DNA of 64,000 nucleotides, from positions 90,202,051 through 90,266,050 of the forward strand of contig OX123182.2 in NCBI GenBank assembly GCA_944739405.2. Reading direction: 5' to 3'. Positions within the stretch are counted from its first letter, which is position 1, and each line of letters starts with the position of its first letter. The position numbers and the translations under genes were made by a program. The notes beneath the pieces are model-generated. The model did not search any database. It was not told where the DNA came from and saw nothing but the letters and a program-made list of their open reading frames with translations. Below, piece after piece: positions 32,620 to 44,386 of the stretch. The DNA is from Euclidia mi (lineage: Eukaryota > Arthropoda > Insecta > Lepidoptera > Erebidae).

Positions 32620-34115
32620 TTATACTACTACAATATTGTATCATCATCATCATGATTTATACCACTACAATATTGTATGTGGTTACAATTTTACTACGTT
32701 TTGAAGTTTTAGTTTCTATGAGATGCGGAATGAACATTTGAAGATTCGATTATTAATTTTGTCTTTATTATTATCGGTTTAGTAAGCAATTACTCAATAA
32801 TGAATATCATTTGTTTAATGATTTATCGATAAAGTACCGATAATAATAAGAGCTCGAGTCAGCTGTTGTATCAGAACAATTTACAATAATGATGGTGTGA
32901 TCGTGACTGTTCCGTAAAAACGGCTATCAATATTCGCCGTATCCATTATAGGTAAAACAAATTTCTTCTTTGATCAAATTGCATTTGCTTCTCATTGCAG
33001 ATTATATTATAACAATGCAAAATCACCCTTAAATTATATACATTTGTATTGTTGTATGTTTGATGTTGTTAATACCTTAATGTATGCCATGCGCGTTACG
33101 ATTTAATTCATAATTATAAATAGGCTGTAAAAGTATAAAATTCCCACAATATCGTTTACTTCCATATCCCGTGAGTACACATCACAAGTCCCGTACTAAT
33201 GCGATCGAATTTATCGCGCGAGTTGGTGCGTTTACGACGCACGTTACCGCTGTTAGAGACGTTGTGCCACAGAGCACTCTCACACGTGACGTCATAACTC
33301 ATCGACCACACACACATACAAATTGTTTTAAATCACACCGCCTTCTTTGATGGCTCATTTGAAATCCATTGGTATAAATGTTTCTATAAAATCGTAGCCT
33401 AAGGAACTTATCGCAAACTTTATGTAGGAATCGAATACAAATGTCAAATTATAAAATTAGTGGCGCACGCGTATTAAAACGTAATCTTTAGTTACTTAAG
33501 AGCAACGTTAAGAAATATTCATATGCAACGCAAGGCTATAAATGTTGAATATAATTTTATATCGGTACACTTCGGTTATGAATGGGCTGAAATTATGTAC
33601 ATCTAATCTGCCAACAGATGGAATAAAGAGACATTTGTTTAAGGAAAATATGTGTATGCATTATAACGCTAGTGCTAGACCGGTTGCATCTTCGACTTTT
33701 AACTTGAAGCTTGGCAATTGCAATCTAGAATCAAAACTATTTGGATATATTTACCGTAACACATATTTTCTGTCATGGGAAAGAATTTAATAATGATAGT
33801 CTGAAAAAGACGACACAACAAACTGTGTCGTACTTTAACAAGTCAGTTATTAAAATGAGGCTTCAGGGTTCATATATTTCCTTTGTAATAATTCTGTGGG
33901 TGCATAAAGTGACGGTATGAGAATATTATAACTTAGCTCTGACGTAGATGTCGTATAAATCTCAATACTGCTTTTACTTTTTAAATGTGGCTTCGCTGTC
34001 TGCCGTAGGAAAGAGAAAAGGGAAGGATACATTAATGATAAACATTTTGTGTTTTAAAATACTTATCGGTTTTTAGTGGTTGCTATGGTTTCATCTTTTA
34101 TTTTATACTTTGCTT
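32620..34115. other. No gene recognised
   Basis: Contains a small direct duplication of 'actacaatattgtat' at 32627-32680 and a somewhat GC-richer patch at 33170-33310 with a CRE-like TGACGTCA at about 33287. That patch could be regulatory, but there is no exon evidence. The open frame at 33542-33790 has no recognisable motif. Confidence 0.4.
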
Positions 34116-34117
34116 TG

Positions 34118-34330
34118 CAAATCATCATCAGCCCATTATACTGTCCCACTGCTGTGCACGGACCGCTTCTTACTATAAGAAGCGTAGGGCCATAAGTCCA
34201 CCACGCTGGCCAAGTGCGGGTTGGCAGACCGCACATGTCTTTCGAGAACATTTTGGAGAACTCTCAGACATGCAGTTTCCTCACAATGTTTTCCTTCACC
34301 GATAAGAAAGCGATAATTACAAATTTAAGA
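34118..34330. repeat. SINE/LINE-tail-like repeat
   Basis: 'catcatcagcccattatact' is followed by 'gtcccactgctgtgcacgga', 'aagtgcgggttggcagac' and 'ctcacaatgttttccttcac'. This is a widely dispersed lepidopteran repeat with an RTE-like end. Short frames across it are spurious. Confidence 0.6.
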
Positions 34331-34829
34331 GGCTACCTCGAAGGTCAAAAAATTGTGCAGAGGTCATCGCTAAGTGCTAGCTATAAAGTTGAATGTCGCA
34401 CGGTTTTGGACATGGCATTCCATCACGAAACTGTCTGAAATCTTATTTCGTTCATAACTCGAGTAATAATCGTTTTAGAAAAGAATCGTTAGACCAGTCC
34501 CTAATAAACTAGCTCTTCTTTCGTTGAGTAGCAATTTCAAGGCGAAAAGTAGTATACTTTGTCATGTCATTTCATTATTGTGAAAAGTTAAGAATTTTTT
34601 TAAATATCCGTAAAAATATTTAGAGAAAGCATGTTTTTCAAATTAAAATTCTATCGAGTGAATATCTTCCAATCGTGTATCTGTCCGAGCAGTCCCTAGA
34701 TAAAGACCTGATCAATAAAATATAAAATGTTCACTTTGCTGATGTGTCTCACTGCTTCAAAATCTGTAATCAAAAAGGGCATACATTTTCGTGGTAGCGC
34801 CTTAATACGCACTTAACTTCGAAAAGTCA

Positions 34830-34905
34830 TTGGTGCATGCCGTGGGTTCGAACCCGAGATCCTCTGCGTCGGTCGGTCTCTCCACTCGACTATCGCTGCT
34901 CGATC
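34830..34905 (-). mobile_element. tRNA-like head of SINE family C
   Basis: 'gggttcgaacccgagatcct' (inverted B box) followed by 'ccactcgactatcgctgct' matches, inverted, the head of the SINEs at 11021 and 61433. It is too degenerate and too short downstream for a tRNA gene. Confidence 0.6.
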
Positions 34906-34909
34906 TGCT

Positions 34910-36400
34910 TTTCAAATAACTTGACGGAAATTTAAAACAAGCTTTTCAAAATGATTCAACACGTGTATATTATTTCGTAAAAATATATGTCTAAATAAAT
35001 ATTTTATTTTAGATTTGATTATATAATTATTCTTTATTGTACAACATATACACTATCATATCACAGGAAAAAATAAAAATATAAATAAAATGCACAATGG
35101 GCGTATTTTAATGGTTCGTTCCCCCAAAAGTGTGCATTTTACTTTCTTAACTAAACCAATTTGTGAGTGAGGTAAATGCTCACAGACTTATCACTTACTA
35201 ACTTATTTAATTAAAACATATAGCAAATGTCTCTAAAGTAATGCAATGACCTTTTACATTTACACTGATTTAAACTAGTAGCATAATTTACGAAGAAAGC
35301 GTACATACTAGAGAATACACGTTCCAAGACTAACCTTATTACTGACTGCAGGTTAAAAATTCCCACATAGGTACATAAAATTAAAAACACTTTCTTCTAC
35401 ACATTTTAATTAACAACTTTACTCCGCATTACTGAGCTACTGTAAATCGCAAAGCAAAAGGGTATTAGCCACTGAGTTCTTTATAAGGCACGTTTCGCTT
35501 GTGTGTTTACTCGGAAAGCTAGATTTTATCTGTGAGAGTCGACACTTGTGTGCCACACTGCGCCCCGATAAAAAACCTCTTTGGAGTTCAACCCCCCAGT
35601 TCAATGGGATACACTTGTACCTTAGTTTTCTTTGTATTTACTCGATTGAACTGGAATGAAGTCGAGTAGTTGATGTTTATGTATGTCGGCTTTGGTTGCC
35701 GTCGAAATAAATTACTTGTATTTGAATTATGTTATAGAAGTATATGTTTATAATTTGTTGGTTATTTCTCTGTGCCATAGAGGGTTATTTAATTAATTAA
35801 TTGCTACCAAGAGAAAAAAGAGACCAAACCATGGATCAACTTTCTTCTTTAATTGAGCTATACGTTAATTAGGTATGCAGTCACAGATCTTTTTCAACAA
35901 CAATATCTTGAATTATAAAAAGAAGAAGTGGAAACATACATAATAACCGCACAAATATGCATATACATCTATAATTACAAACAAACGGAAGTTAACTAAG
36001 TACCACCAGTTTTAAACTTTTCTTCACTATTCCTTTTCATATATCTCGGCGGGTAGCTTGATTCTTGGCCGGTATCAACACTTCACATCACAGTTTGTTA
36101 CAAGTTCACACCAAGTCAAATTTAACAAAACTGACTAGCTATTTTGTATTACTGAACACGAAACGAATGACAGTTTCTAGGTACTTGTTGTCCGGCCGGA
36201 GTCGTATTTACAAAGCCTATACCATTAGAGTGAAAGTGCAAACTGAACTGGCTTAGCTTTTGTTTGACAAAAACTTGACGAAACCCTAGTCTATTCTAGT
36301 ACAGAAATGAACCGAAATCGCGTAGACTTTGTAGGATAAATTCATTCTACATTGCAGCAACAAATGCTATTCAATTTGGGTCTAGGTTTAGGACCACAAT
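34910..36400. other. No gene recognised
   Basis: AT-rich sequence with a slightly GC-richer patch at 35520-35620. No coding, RNA or repeat family could be supported. Confidence 0.45.
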
Positions 36401-36407
36401 GTGCAGT

Positions 36408-36711
36408 GTTGGTTGGTTTGGTGCGAGTGTATGTAGGTAATTCAAGTAACTAAATAGGTTATGTTAGGTTCTCTTTTGACCCTTAACCCAAAAATAGGAG
36501 CCCTGCCTCGCAGCGCTCTGTCAACTTAGTTTGTATTATATTATATTAGTAAGTAGACTTTATGTCCAATTAAATAATTTTTAATAAACTAAGTTGACGG
36601 AGCCCTGCGAGGCAGGGCTCCTATTTTTGGGTTAAGGGTAAAAAGAGAACCTAACATAACCTATTTAGTTACTTGAATTACATACAGTCGCACCTAACAA
36701 ACCAAAACCAT
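36408..36711. mobile_element. Long palindromic repeat P, complete
   Basis: Two arms of about 130-145 bp are reverse complements around a short AT-rich centre near 36550. They contain 'ttcaagtaactaaataggtt', 'atgttaggttctcttttgac' and 'gagccctgcctcgcagcgct' on the left, and their inverses on the right. The arms differ by a few substitutions and a 4-bp indel. A single arm of the family is at 24768-24850. There is no coding. It is a foldback/MITE-type element or an inverted duplication. Confidence 0.8.
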
Positions 36712-37422
36712 GTTTGAAAATATCCCGACAAAGGCTTATCTATTTGAGTGAATATGAATCATACTGTACTAGGTTTTGTACGTGTATTTTCTTTTAAAAT
36801 ATCAAGGCACAAAAGCTAATCCATTTGAGTCAATTTTTTTACTGAAATATATTAGGTATTGTCGAGTAATATGCACAAACAAAAGCTATTCTATTAGAGT
36901 CTGACTCATGACTCAAGACTGACTCGTGAATATAGGCTTTGGAAATACGCCGCCCGGAGCCTCCAAGAGAAGTGATGGTTGTTGTTGCTCCGTTGAACGT
37001 CAACCGTCATCGCCCCTCTTCAACTGTAGCGAACGTCACTAGACTCTATCGAAGCGCGCCATCTTCGCACTTTCGTTTCGTAGTCAATTGACGTCCCGTA
37101 CTGATCATTCCGATACGGCCATTTCATTATCTTTTATTGAGCCCCAATTTACTCTAGATTGCTTGTATGGTTAACGAAATTGTGTAATTGCATGCTGCTT
37201 TTATTACGTCCTGAACACGATCGTTCTAGATTGTGGCTTTTCAACCTTAAATAATTATTAAAAATAAACGACTCGCAGTTTATCTTAAGGTTTAAATATT
37301 CATAATGATTCTCTTTAATATCATTATTTAGTTATCTTTGTATCGATTTTTTGTGGATATATCTGCAATAATACGTTTTGGGAAATAAACATTGTGTATC
37401 AAAATTTAATTTTGATAAAAAA

Positions 37423-37535
37423 ATAAGTTATAACTTGCTGTACCGCATAGTAAACATGTCTATGATTTCAACTATCTTAATATGAAAGATGAAATCATAA
37501 TCATGTTTACTACCTCGTACAGCCGACAAACTTAT
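37423..37535 (+). ncRNA. Candidate pre-miRNA-like hairpin
   Basis: The arms 37437-37470 and 37490-37523 pair at 28 of 34 positions. The paired blocks are GCTGTAC, TAGTAAACATG and TATGATTTCA, separated by symmetric 4x4 and 2x2 internal loops, with a 19-base apical loop. An outer helix ATAAGTT/AACTTAT extends it. Length, symmetric bulges and a paired region of about 25 bases match animal pre-miRNA geometry. I do not recognise the arms as a known miRNA. A small palindromic MITE remnant is the main alternative. Strand is undetermined and is given as plus for convenience. Confidence 0.4.
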
Positions 37536-37539
37536 CTGA

Positions 37540-40200
37540 AGTAAGCAGCAACTATATATCACACATTTCCTATTATATAAAAATAGTCGGCATAATAAGG
37601 CCATATAAAATACATTCACACATAATAATGCTCTCGGTAGCCCATTTTATTTTTTTCTGTATCGTAAATCTGGAGATTATATCACATCTCTAACCTACTT
37701 AGCAGTATTCATCGTGTGTCGGATTTTGTTTGCGGTCGGTTGTGGCACTTAACGGCCGGTCGCGATAAAAGCCTCTTTGTGCACACCCTCTATACAGAGC
37801 TAGGGAATAACTTTTTCAATGCAAGACTGCGCCCCGTGGCAAAGAGTTTTTGTGTACAAGCGGATTTTGAGTACACACACCATCTTAGTATAGATCAAGT
37901 TTTGTTTAAGATTTGCTATTGAGGTTTTCAGGAGATGGCACTTTAACTTTTCGATCGGGTAAGCTGATTCGCGTAATATTTTATTCGCTGACTGTTAAAT
38001 ATAGTTTTTACGACGATAGATTAAGTAAGAATTTTAATAAATTTTGTAGTCTTAGGATTTTGGTTGGTCTCACATTTTAAACCGATAAATAAATGTGCTG
38101 CAAACCTAAATGTTACAAGTAGAAATGCGAAATCTAACTAAATAAGGCTAGTGGATGTGGAAAGTTTTCAATAGTTATTTTAAGACTGAAAATAACAGTC
38201 TTGAACATTTCGCAGATTTTCTACATTATACTGATATTTTAGTTCGTATTGCACAAGGAAAAATCGTTTATACCCTTATAGTAAGCACTTACGTGAGATT
38301 AAAATAGTTCTGTGAATATGAACTGGTTAAGGTGTAGTTTATATTATCCTTCTAATCTAGGTAAGTCATTATACTTAAGAAACCCATGCTTTAAATAATT
38401 GGGCACACTCTCTGAGCGGTGGTACTCACATTGCCATCTCAAGAATCGAGTAGTAGTAACTAGTAGTACTGCTCCTAGTCAACATTTGTCGGCGACGCTC
38501 CCTCACTACGTGCTTTATTAAATTGAAACCCTACTCGAAATGTTATTTCCGGGAAATGTATTGAAAACAGCATTTGCAGTTTCATTTGAGTGTATTCAAT
38601 TCGCGGCAGTAGTCGCTAGGAATTCTATCGAGTTGGCAATCTTAAACAGAAAGGACAGCTCCGTATTGCACGTTTTGTGTGACGTAGAAAATTAATAATC
38701 TTTCTTTATGTACGTGACTGCACACTATTGGAACGACGGTTGCTAAATTAAAAATATTATGTATAAGTAACGGTATTGAACAAAAGAATTTCATATTTTG
38801 CGTTCATGAAAGAAATTTAATTTGATACAAATCGACATAATACTCTAATCCATTTTTAACTGGATCTATTATTAGTTTCTATGTTAAACGATTATTTACT
38901 TTATCTTTGATAAATAATATTTAATATTTTCATAGGTTAGGTTTTCAATTCTTTACAAATTGTAGTAGAAAATATAATCTGCTATGTCCAATTATGGCTG
39001 AAACAAATTGATCATTATGGTTTTCCCACGTAACATTTTCTTTCAAACTTGCTTATCCTCGCTATATTATCCCAATAGACCATGTAACACAGTTGAGTCG
39101 ATACTTAGGCACTACGACAAAAACGCTAACTTAAGTCATTAACCTATATTTAGAGAATACACCAAGACAAATATTTCGACTATTTTCGTACACATACTTG
39201 ACAACATAAGAAGTAAGATGTCGAAAGGCGAACACATCTTATTGGATTTTTCATGTATGTTTTATGTATGTCTCTGTTATTAAACCTAATAAAATAAATT
39301 GTCACTTACTTGAAAGAGGCACTCAGGCGACACATAATAACTTCCTAACATAGAAGCTACCCATATATAGAAATCTTTATTTCTCTCTATTTTAACAGCC
39401 ACTCGCGTCGGGTTTAAGCTTTCAAGCTCTCTTCAAAATATCTTTATAAGACTCTTGAAATGCCCGTGTCAAGCTGCGAGGAACGAATCCCACCTACGTA
39501 AAGGATGTTTGTATTATTCACTGTTAGGTTGAATAGAGAAAATACATTCAGCAATGTAGTTCTACCGGCCATTACAAGTTTTTAAACATTGCCAAAGAGG
39601 TTAATACTTTTGTCAGCGAGTACAAGTACTTTTACAAGCTAAACATGTATTTTTACGAAGGACACTCAACCAAAATTAATTGTAGATATTTGATTCTGCA
39701 TTTTTGATTTTTTCTAATTGATTGATCATTCACCAGTGAAACCAGCAGAAACCAAATATCTGCGGTATGAAGCAGCGCTTTTCGTGCATCTTCGTCAGAC
39801 AATTGGATGTGCCAAGACTTAAATTTATTTCATGTTAAAATACATCCAATTTAGTTCGTAATAAGACCGTCAAGGAACATTGCTACGATAAAGCATATAC
39901 ATTGTTTTCATACTCTCAAATATAAGCGTAATTGAAAGAAGTTAACTGTTATTTTCAAAATAATTATGCGATTGAGGACCGTTATATATAACGATGGGTA
40001 TCTTCATTTTTGGCCGGTATCAACGCTTCACAGTTCTATGTGGGCACAGTTGGGTCTCTTTGCAATGAATACGCACTGAATACAACACACTGTTTATTCG
40101 AGGACACAAAATACAGTGTCTTCACGATCTTAATATGCACACGTGGCTCCGATGGATAACTTTTGGAAACGCGGCGAAGTCGGACGTAGGTGGGCCTACA
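37540..40200. other. No gene recognised
   Basis: About 2.7 kb without a recognisable gene, repeat family or structure. Short open frames such as the one at 37716-37922 have no motif. If this is an intron or intergenic DNA, conserved non-coding elements would only be visible by cross-species alignment. Confidence 0.45.
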
Positions 40201-40218
40201 CATTTTCATTAGCAAACA

Positions 40219-40392
40219 TTTGTTTCCTCCGCTGTATTTGTCAACAAAGTGTCAGTTGACAGCTCCACGTTCGCTTATAAAAATTTCAAATGACATTGAC
40301 AGCTTTTTGTTTCCTCCGCTGTGTTTGTCAACAAAGTGTCCGTTGACAGCTCCACGTTCGCTTATAAAAACTTCAAATGACATTGACAGCTT
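40219..40392 (+). repeat. 87-bp tandem duplication (two units)
   Basis: Units 40219-40305 and 40306-40392 contain 'tgtttcctccgctgt', 'tttgtcaacaaagtgtc', 'gttgacagctccacgttcgc' and 'aaatgacattgacagctt', with only a few differences between units. Because 87 is divisible by 3, an open frame crosses both and encodes a repeated 29-residue peptide. I regard the frame as a consequence of the repeat. Confidence 0.92.
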
Positions 40393-41083
40393 TCAACTGC
40401 CAACCTCAGTGTTGCCAACCATCGTATTCGAATACGCCCAAATCTATTAAGATTTGACGTTCCGTTTTCCAATCTCCGACATATAAATATCAATATGAAT
40501 TACTAGAGTAGTAATATATCGCAGCTCATACTATTCTTCTTTTATCTTAAAAAAAAAAATATATATTAATCGGCAGTTGCAATACACGAATAAACTCGCG
40601 AAACCCACGTTCGCGAGTTTATAATATTGAAAAAGGGCCATAATAAATGTAAATATCGTATATCGATAAAATACCCAAACCAGCGAACTGTATAAATACG
40701 GACCCGATTTTTATGAAAATGGAATATCTAAGGTATTAGATTTCACACCTTTCAAGTGAATATATACGGGCGATCTTCCGTACCTTTTACCCGTACAAGT
40801 ATACGGCATGTTACGTAATATCATACCAGGGGAAATTATTGGTGTGGCAGTATTTTAAGAATTGACTACAGAATCGTGATCTTTCAGAAGATTTTTGCAA
40901 ATTTTAGAGAGAGGTGGGTGCTTAATGGATCTGCGATGCAGCCTTGATGTTTGTTTGTTCGAGACAGAAATACACATTTGACATATCCATGTTTACTTTA
41001 CGACATTTTTTTAACATAATGGGGTATAGGCATTTTTTGCTTGATACTGTACTTACCTCGCTTTAGTTGAAAAATTATTTTTG

Positions 41084-41215
41084 ACTGCACGGTCACCAAG
41101 GCACCGAGAAATCTCTGTTCAATCCCTATATGGACAAAACACCTACATTATATTTGTGTAATCCAAAAGTTCAAGTTGTGATAATTCTATAAACCTTGTC
41201 TGTGTTCGTTATTAT
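41084..41215 (+). mobile_element. Degraded SINE family B
   Basis: 'tgactgcacggtcaccaagg' and 'tgttcaatccctatatgg' followed by 'tttgtgtaatccaaaagttc' are a diverged version of the head and body of the SINE at 2056-2305. Confidence 0.5.
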
Positions 41216-41681
41216 TTCCAACGTGATAACTATTCACAGCTTATCTCTAGAACGAACACATTACTACATCGGTTTAAAAGCTTGCTAGCGAGGCAGGAGC
41301 TCTAGCGTCAGTGTGTACATACATGTTTCTCTTTTTCCACGAGAGAGAAAACTTGCTATAAATGCAACACAAACTTGCTCGGTACGCGATAGGCGTCACC
41401 ACGTAACTTGAGAATAAAGACTAACGTTAGAGCTTATTCAAATTAAAACTAGTACAGTGCAAATAGATCACAACTTTGTGATTTAAGTTGCAGGTTTTGG
41501 TTTCATTTTACTTCAACTGTACGTGTACATCGTTTGCTTAATGTAATTCGTGTGCAGCACATAGCTGTCGAGTTCGAGTGAAGTTAGTTTTGATTAACTG
41601 GTGATAATAACTGAAGTATATTGAGTTTGAAGCTGGGTCTGATCGATACAATGAATAATATTACCTGTTAATATGTTAAGG

Positions 41682-41762
41682 CCATCGGTTCTTCGAGCTA
41701 TGTGCCCTGCCCACTGCCACTTCAGCTTGGCTATCCGGAGAGCTATGTCGGCGACTTTTATT
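41682..41762 (-). pseudogene. Short RTE ORF fragment
   Basis: 'ggccatcggttcttcgagct' to 'ctatgtcggcgactttt' is the reverse complement of 46690-46770. It encodes the ADIALRIAKLKWQWAGH and IARRTDG part of the RTE C-terminal domain. Confidence 0.8.
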
Positions 41763-41862
41763 AGGTATGTAGTAATGATAATTTTGGCTTCAAGGCTATA
41801 ATTGTTGCATAATCAGGCATTCATCTATTGAAATTAGATTTCGGCTGTTTATACTTTGGAAG

Positions 41863-42013
41863 GACTGCCTCGTTGGTCTCACGGCATAAATGTGCGCGTG
41901 GGATTGGGAGGTCTCGGGTTCGATTCCCGGGTCGGGCAAAGTGTTATTGGGTTTTTCCATTAGGAAATTCTCAGTAACAGCACGGAATCTGGTAATGTGC
42001 CCGCAGTCTTCGG
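41863..42013 (+). mobile_element. SINE family A, 3'-truncated
   Basis: Starts GACTGCCTCGTTGGTCTCAC and has 'ggtctcgggttcgattcccg' as B box. The match to the SINE at 50389-50796 ends near 'aatgtgcccg'. Confidence 0.75.
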
Positions 42014-42067
42014 GCTACTATCGGCCGTGGCCAGCGTTCATATAACTAAACGTGAAAACGTATAAGC

Positions 42068-42340
42068 AATTCAACGTCTACAAAAACTTACAAACCGTGT
42101 CCTAGTTTGTATACCCAAATCATATCATGTGCATTAGGATAGGTTTTATTAGTACAAATGATCTGGAACTCGCTAGTATGTGAAGACCTTAATATGCTCC
42201 AACCAATGACTGTTGTTTCAATGCAAAACGCATTTACCTGCACTTTGGACCTAAGAGCGGCGAATCCGACGCTTCCGAGAGTAACTGCCATTCTTTATGA
42301 TATTTTCCTTATTTGCCACAGCATAGCACGATGAAACACT
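42068..42340. repeat. Dispersed repeat C, copy 2
   Basis: Same orientation as, and uninterrupted relative to, copy 1 at 4049-4965. The shared words 'gtttcaatgcaaaacgcatt' and 'gatattttccttatttgcc' are adjacent here but about 600 bp apart in copy 1. Confidence 0.72.
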
Positions 42341-42383
42341 AGCAACCCTAGCGACATAAACACGTCTCTTTCGATTTAATTCA

Positions 42384-42478
42384 AGATCGCGGGAGGCGGT
42401 TGGATGCGGGCGGCTTAAGACCGGTCTGTGTGGAGAACCTTGGGGGAGGCCTATGTCCAGCAGTGGACGTCGTTTGGC
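42384..42478 (+). pseudogene. Extreme 3' end of an RTE retrotransposon
   Basis: Encodes GGGWMRAA and RSVWRTLGEAYVQQWTSFG followed by 'gctgatatg', matching 46866-46972. Only the last 90 bp or so survive, a typical severely 5'-truncated copy. Confidence 0.82.
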
Positions 42479-42544
42479 TGATATGTTGAATAAAAGTCAT
42501 AAATTAAAATCATTGTTACGTTTCTAAAGACTGCTTCCGACTTC

Positions 42545-42660
42545 ACTCCCAGTCTCGAAAGAATCATTTACGGTTCACACAAAGTGGTGCCTCGTGTGGG
42601 AATTGGACCCATGACACTCGGTGTAAACGCCGAGGCGATCAATAAATTGGTTTAACGATA
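42545..42660 (-). mobile_element. Degraded SINE family B
   Basis: 'cacacaaagtggtgcctcgt' and 'gtgggaattggacccatgac' followed by 'cgccgaggcg' are the inverted body, B box and head of the family at 14752-14985. It marks the left edge of repeat copy B. Confidence 0.55.
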
Positions 42661-43482
42661 TCGCTTAAACATGATATTTGTTTGAACTGTAGGTACATAT
42701 TCAAACATAAACTGGTGTTAATAACCTGCGGTAAAATCTCTCGTATGTTACCGACCTTATAGCGTGGCCACACATTGGATTCAACTTTGCGTCCAAGCTG
42801 GACTCAAATTTCAAATGACCAGTATTGAACCCAACTACTGCACCACACATTGGCTTCAATATGTAATTTGTAGCCAAATACTGGAAATAGACCAAACATT
42901 GGACACGTCTCAGTTGTAGTCGCAGAGCGACAAGACGATGGACGAAAGTCGAAAACTTATTTGCACTATGCTTATGCATATGGTTTAGGTACATATGCCT
43001 ATTATTTGCATTGTACAAGAAAATAACGAAAAAAAAGGAGGTGGCGGCAATGACGTATTATGACATAGACGCGCCATACTCCCACAAAGCGGGTCTGAAA
43101 AACGGCTACAAAAACCAAATAATATCTTGTATGAATAAAGAAAGAGTAAGTAAATAAATACTACTATAGGGACACCTGTTGTTAGAGAGAGATCATTTTA
43201 GTTGTTTTTTAAATTCTTACACACAAATTATTGTTACGGAGCGTACTATCACAACACAGGTTCGCGCGTAACTAAACGGAATGGCGGCAATTGCCTTCAT
43301 TTCAGTTTGCTATTTTAGTGTGCGGGCAACGCATCTATAGTTTTTATATATCTTTGGGTGGCGGGTGATTAAATTGCACTCTTCCGGAATAAAGTTATAT
43401 AATATTATTATTACTAGACAAGTAAATGGAAATGTCTATTCCTACCCAGAGAAATACATTTTAACTGTTTTTTTATAGATAA

Positions 43483-43620
43483 GGAAATAATTTACTGGCG
43501 GAGATGCTTCATGAAGCTTCAGGACATTTTGAGAATTTCTGCAGAATGTCATCTTCTGATTTTGAATATCTGCTAGAAAAAATCAGCCCTGATTTAATCG
43601 ATCTCTTTCTTTTATTCCAA
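43483..43620 (+). pseudogene. Harbinger transposase N-terminal fragment
   Basis: The frame reads GNNLLAEMLHEASGHFENFC, continues RMSSSDFEYLLEKISPDL and then runs out. The FxNFxRMSxxDFxxLL motif is the conserved N-terminal region of insect Harbinger (HARBI1-like) transposases. An AG at 43478, after a pyrimidine-rich tract, could be a splice acceptor just upstream. The DDE catalytic domain is entirely missing, so this copy cannot transpose itself. Confidence 0.75.
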
Positions 43621-43685
43621 TGATATTTATATGTTGTCATTAACGACTCCTTTTTTCTTTTAATTTTTGCAATGGTGACACCACT

Positions 43686-44057
43686 TTAACTAAACGACGA
43701 GCGTATTCTTTCCCATGCATCTGCTAAAACATTTCTGTTTTTATGGAATTTATTGGTTGAATCCCATAACGCTGGTTCCCCTTGGTATAATTTAATAAAC
43801 TCCAAAACATGTTCATTTGACCAGTCAATCGACAGCGTTGTCATTTCGAAAATAATTACGCACCTACACAACCAAGTAACACGTACGAACAACAGCGCTG
43901 CTCGCGACGAATGAACAAACCAATGTGTGGCGCGCGAGCGGCATTTTGTCCAAGATGCCCGCGCGCACTCCCCCTTCATACCCCTCGCCTTTGAACTTAC
44001 TTCAAAAACCGACTCGAAACGGGTCGGTGTTGGACATTTGATTGTGATTGGACGCAA
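43686..44057 (-). CDS. MADF-like (Myb/SANT-type) DNA-binding protein fragment of the Harbinger element
   Basis: The 123-codon frame has a poorly conserved N-terminal half. Its last 50 residues read IDWSNEHVLEFIKLYQGEPA, then LWDSTNKFHKNRNVLADAWE. This is the pattern of a MADF domain: aromatic-rich helix 1, LW, and a basic helix with A-W. Harbinger elements encode such a protein next to the transposase, where it helps import and DNA binding. The likely true start is the Met at about residue 70 (MTTLSIDWSNE). The domain lacks its C-terminal third before the stop, so it is probably truncated. Confidence 0.65.
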   Translation of the reverse strand: MRPITIKCPTPTRFESVFEVSSKARGMKGECARASWTKCRSRATHWFVHSSRAALLFVRVTWLCRCVIIFEMTTLSIDWSNEHVLEFIKLYQGEPALWDSTNKFHKNRNVLADAWERIRSSFS

Positions 44058-44172
44058 TGTTCACATTGTATCCAAGACTGATCCACACATTGGTGTGTTG
44101 GACCCAATACGTAACATTGGTGCAAATATACCCAATGTGTGGCCGCGCTATTATGTGACGTCATACTACCGA

Positions 44173-44386
44173 CACGGTAATATAATCTAACAGTATTGTA
44201 ACTCGGCCGTCTTCGTGAGTTATATACCTACCAGACGCGTCGCATGCGAGCTGCGGCACGACCGCGGCTGTGGGTACTTTTGGCACACCGCACAGTCTAA
44301 TGGGTACTTTGCTCGAGGCGCGTAGGTATAACTCGAGTTTCGTGCGTTTGTATGGAGTTACAATACTGTTAGATATTATTACCGTG
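44173..44386 (+). mobile_element. MITE family M, complete copy with 7-bp TSD
   Basis: 214 bp with the same ends and over 90 percent identity by eye to 20650-20865. It is flanked by CTACCGA at 44166-44172 and 44387-44393. The uninserted target, read on the minus strand, is at 1669-1675 in copy A, where CTACCGA occurs once. This confirms the boundaries and the 7-bp duplication. Confidence 0.95.

Larger units (their letters stand above)
42760..44150 (+). mobile_element. PIF/Harbinger transposon, internally deleted, TTA target duplication
   Basis: The terminal inverted repeats TAGCGTGGCCACACATTGG (42760-42778) and CCAATGTGTGGCCGCGCTA (44132-44150) are flanked by TTA at 42757-42759 and 44151-44153. 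Three-base TWA duplications are the hallmark of PIF/Harbinger. Several further CACATTGG words lie just inside both ends, like subterminal transposase-binding sites. It retains pieces of both genes expected of the superfamily: a transposase N-terminus on plus and a MADF-type DNA-binding protein on minus. The empty site is at 1686-1688. Confidence 0.92.

Noticed and set aside
33280..33300. CRE-like TGACGTCA site as a promoter
   Set aside because: A single 8-bp palindrome with no supporting exon, CpG patch or TATA/initiator arrangement is not enough.
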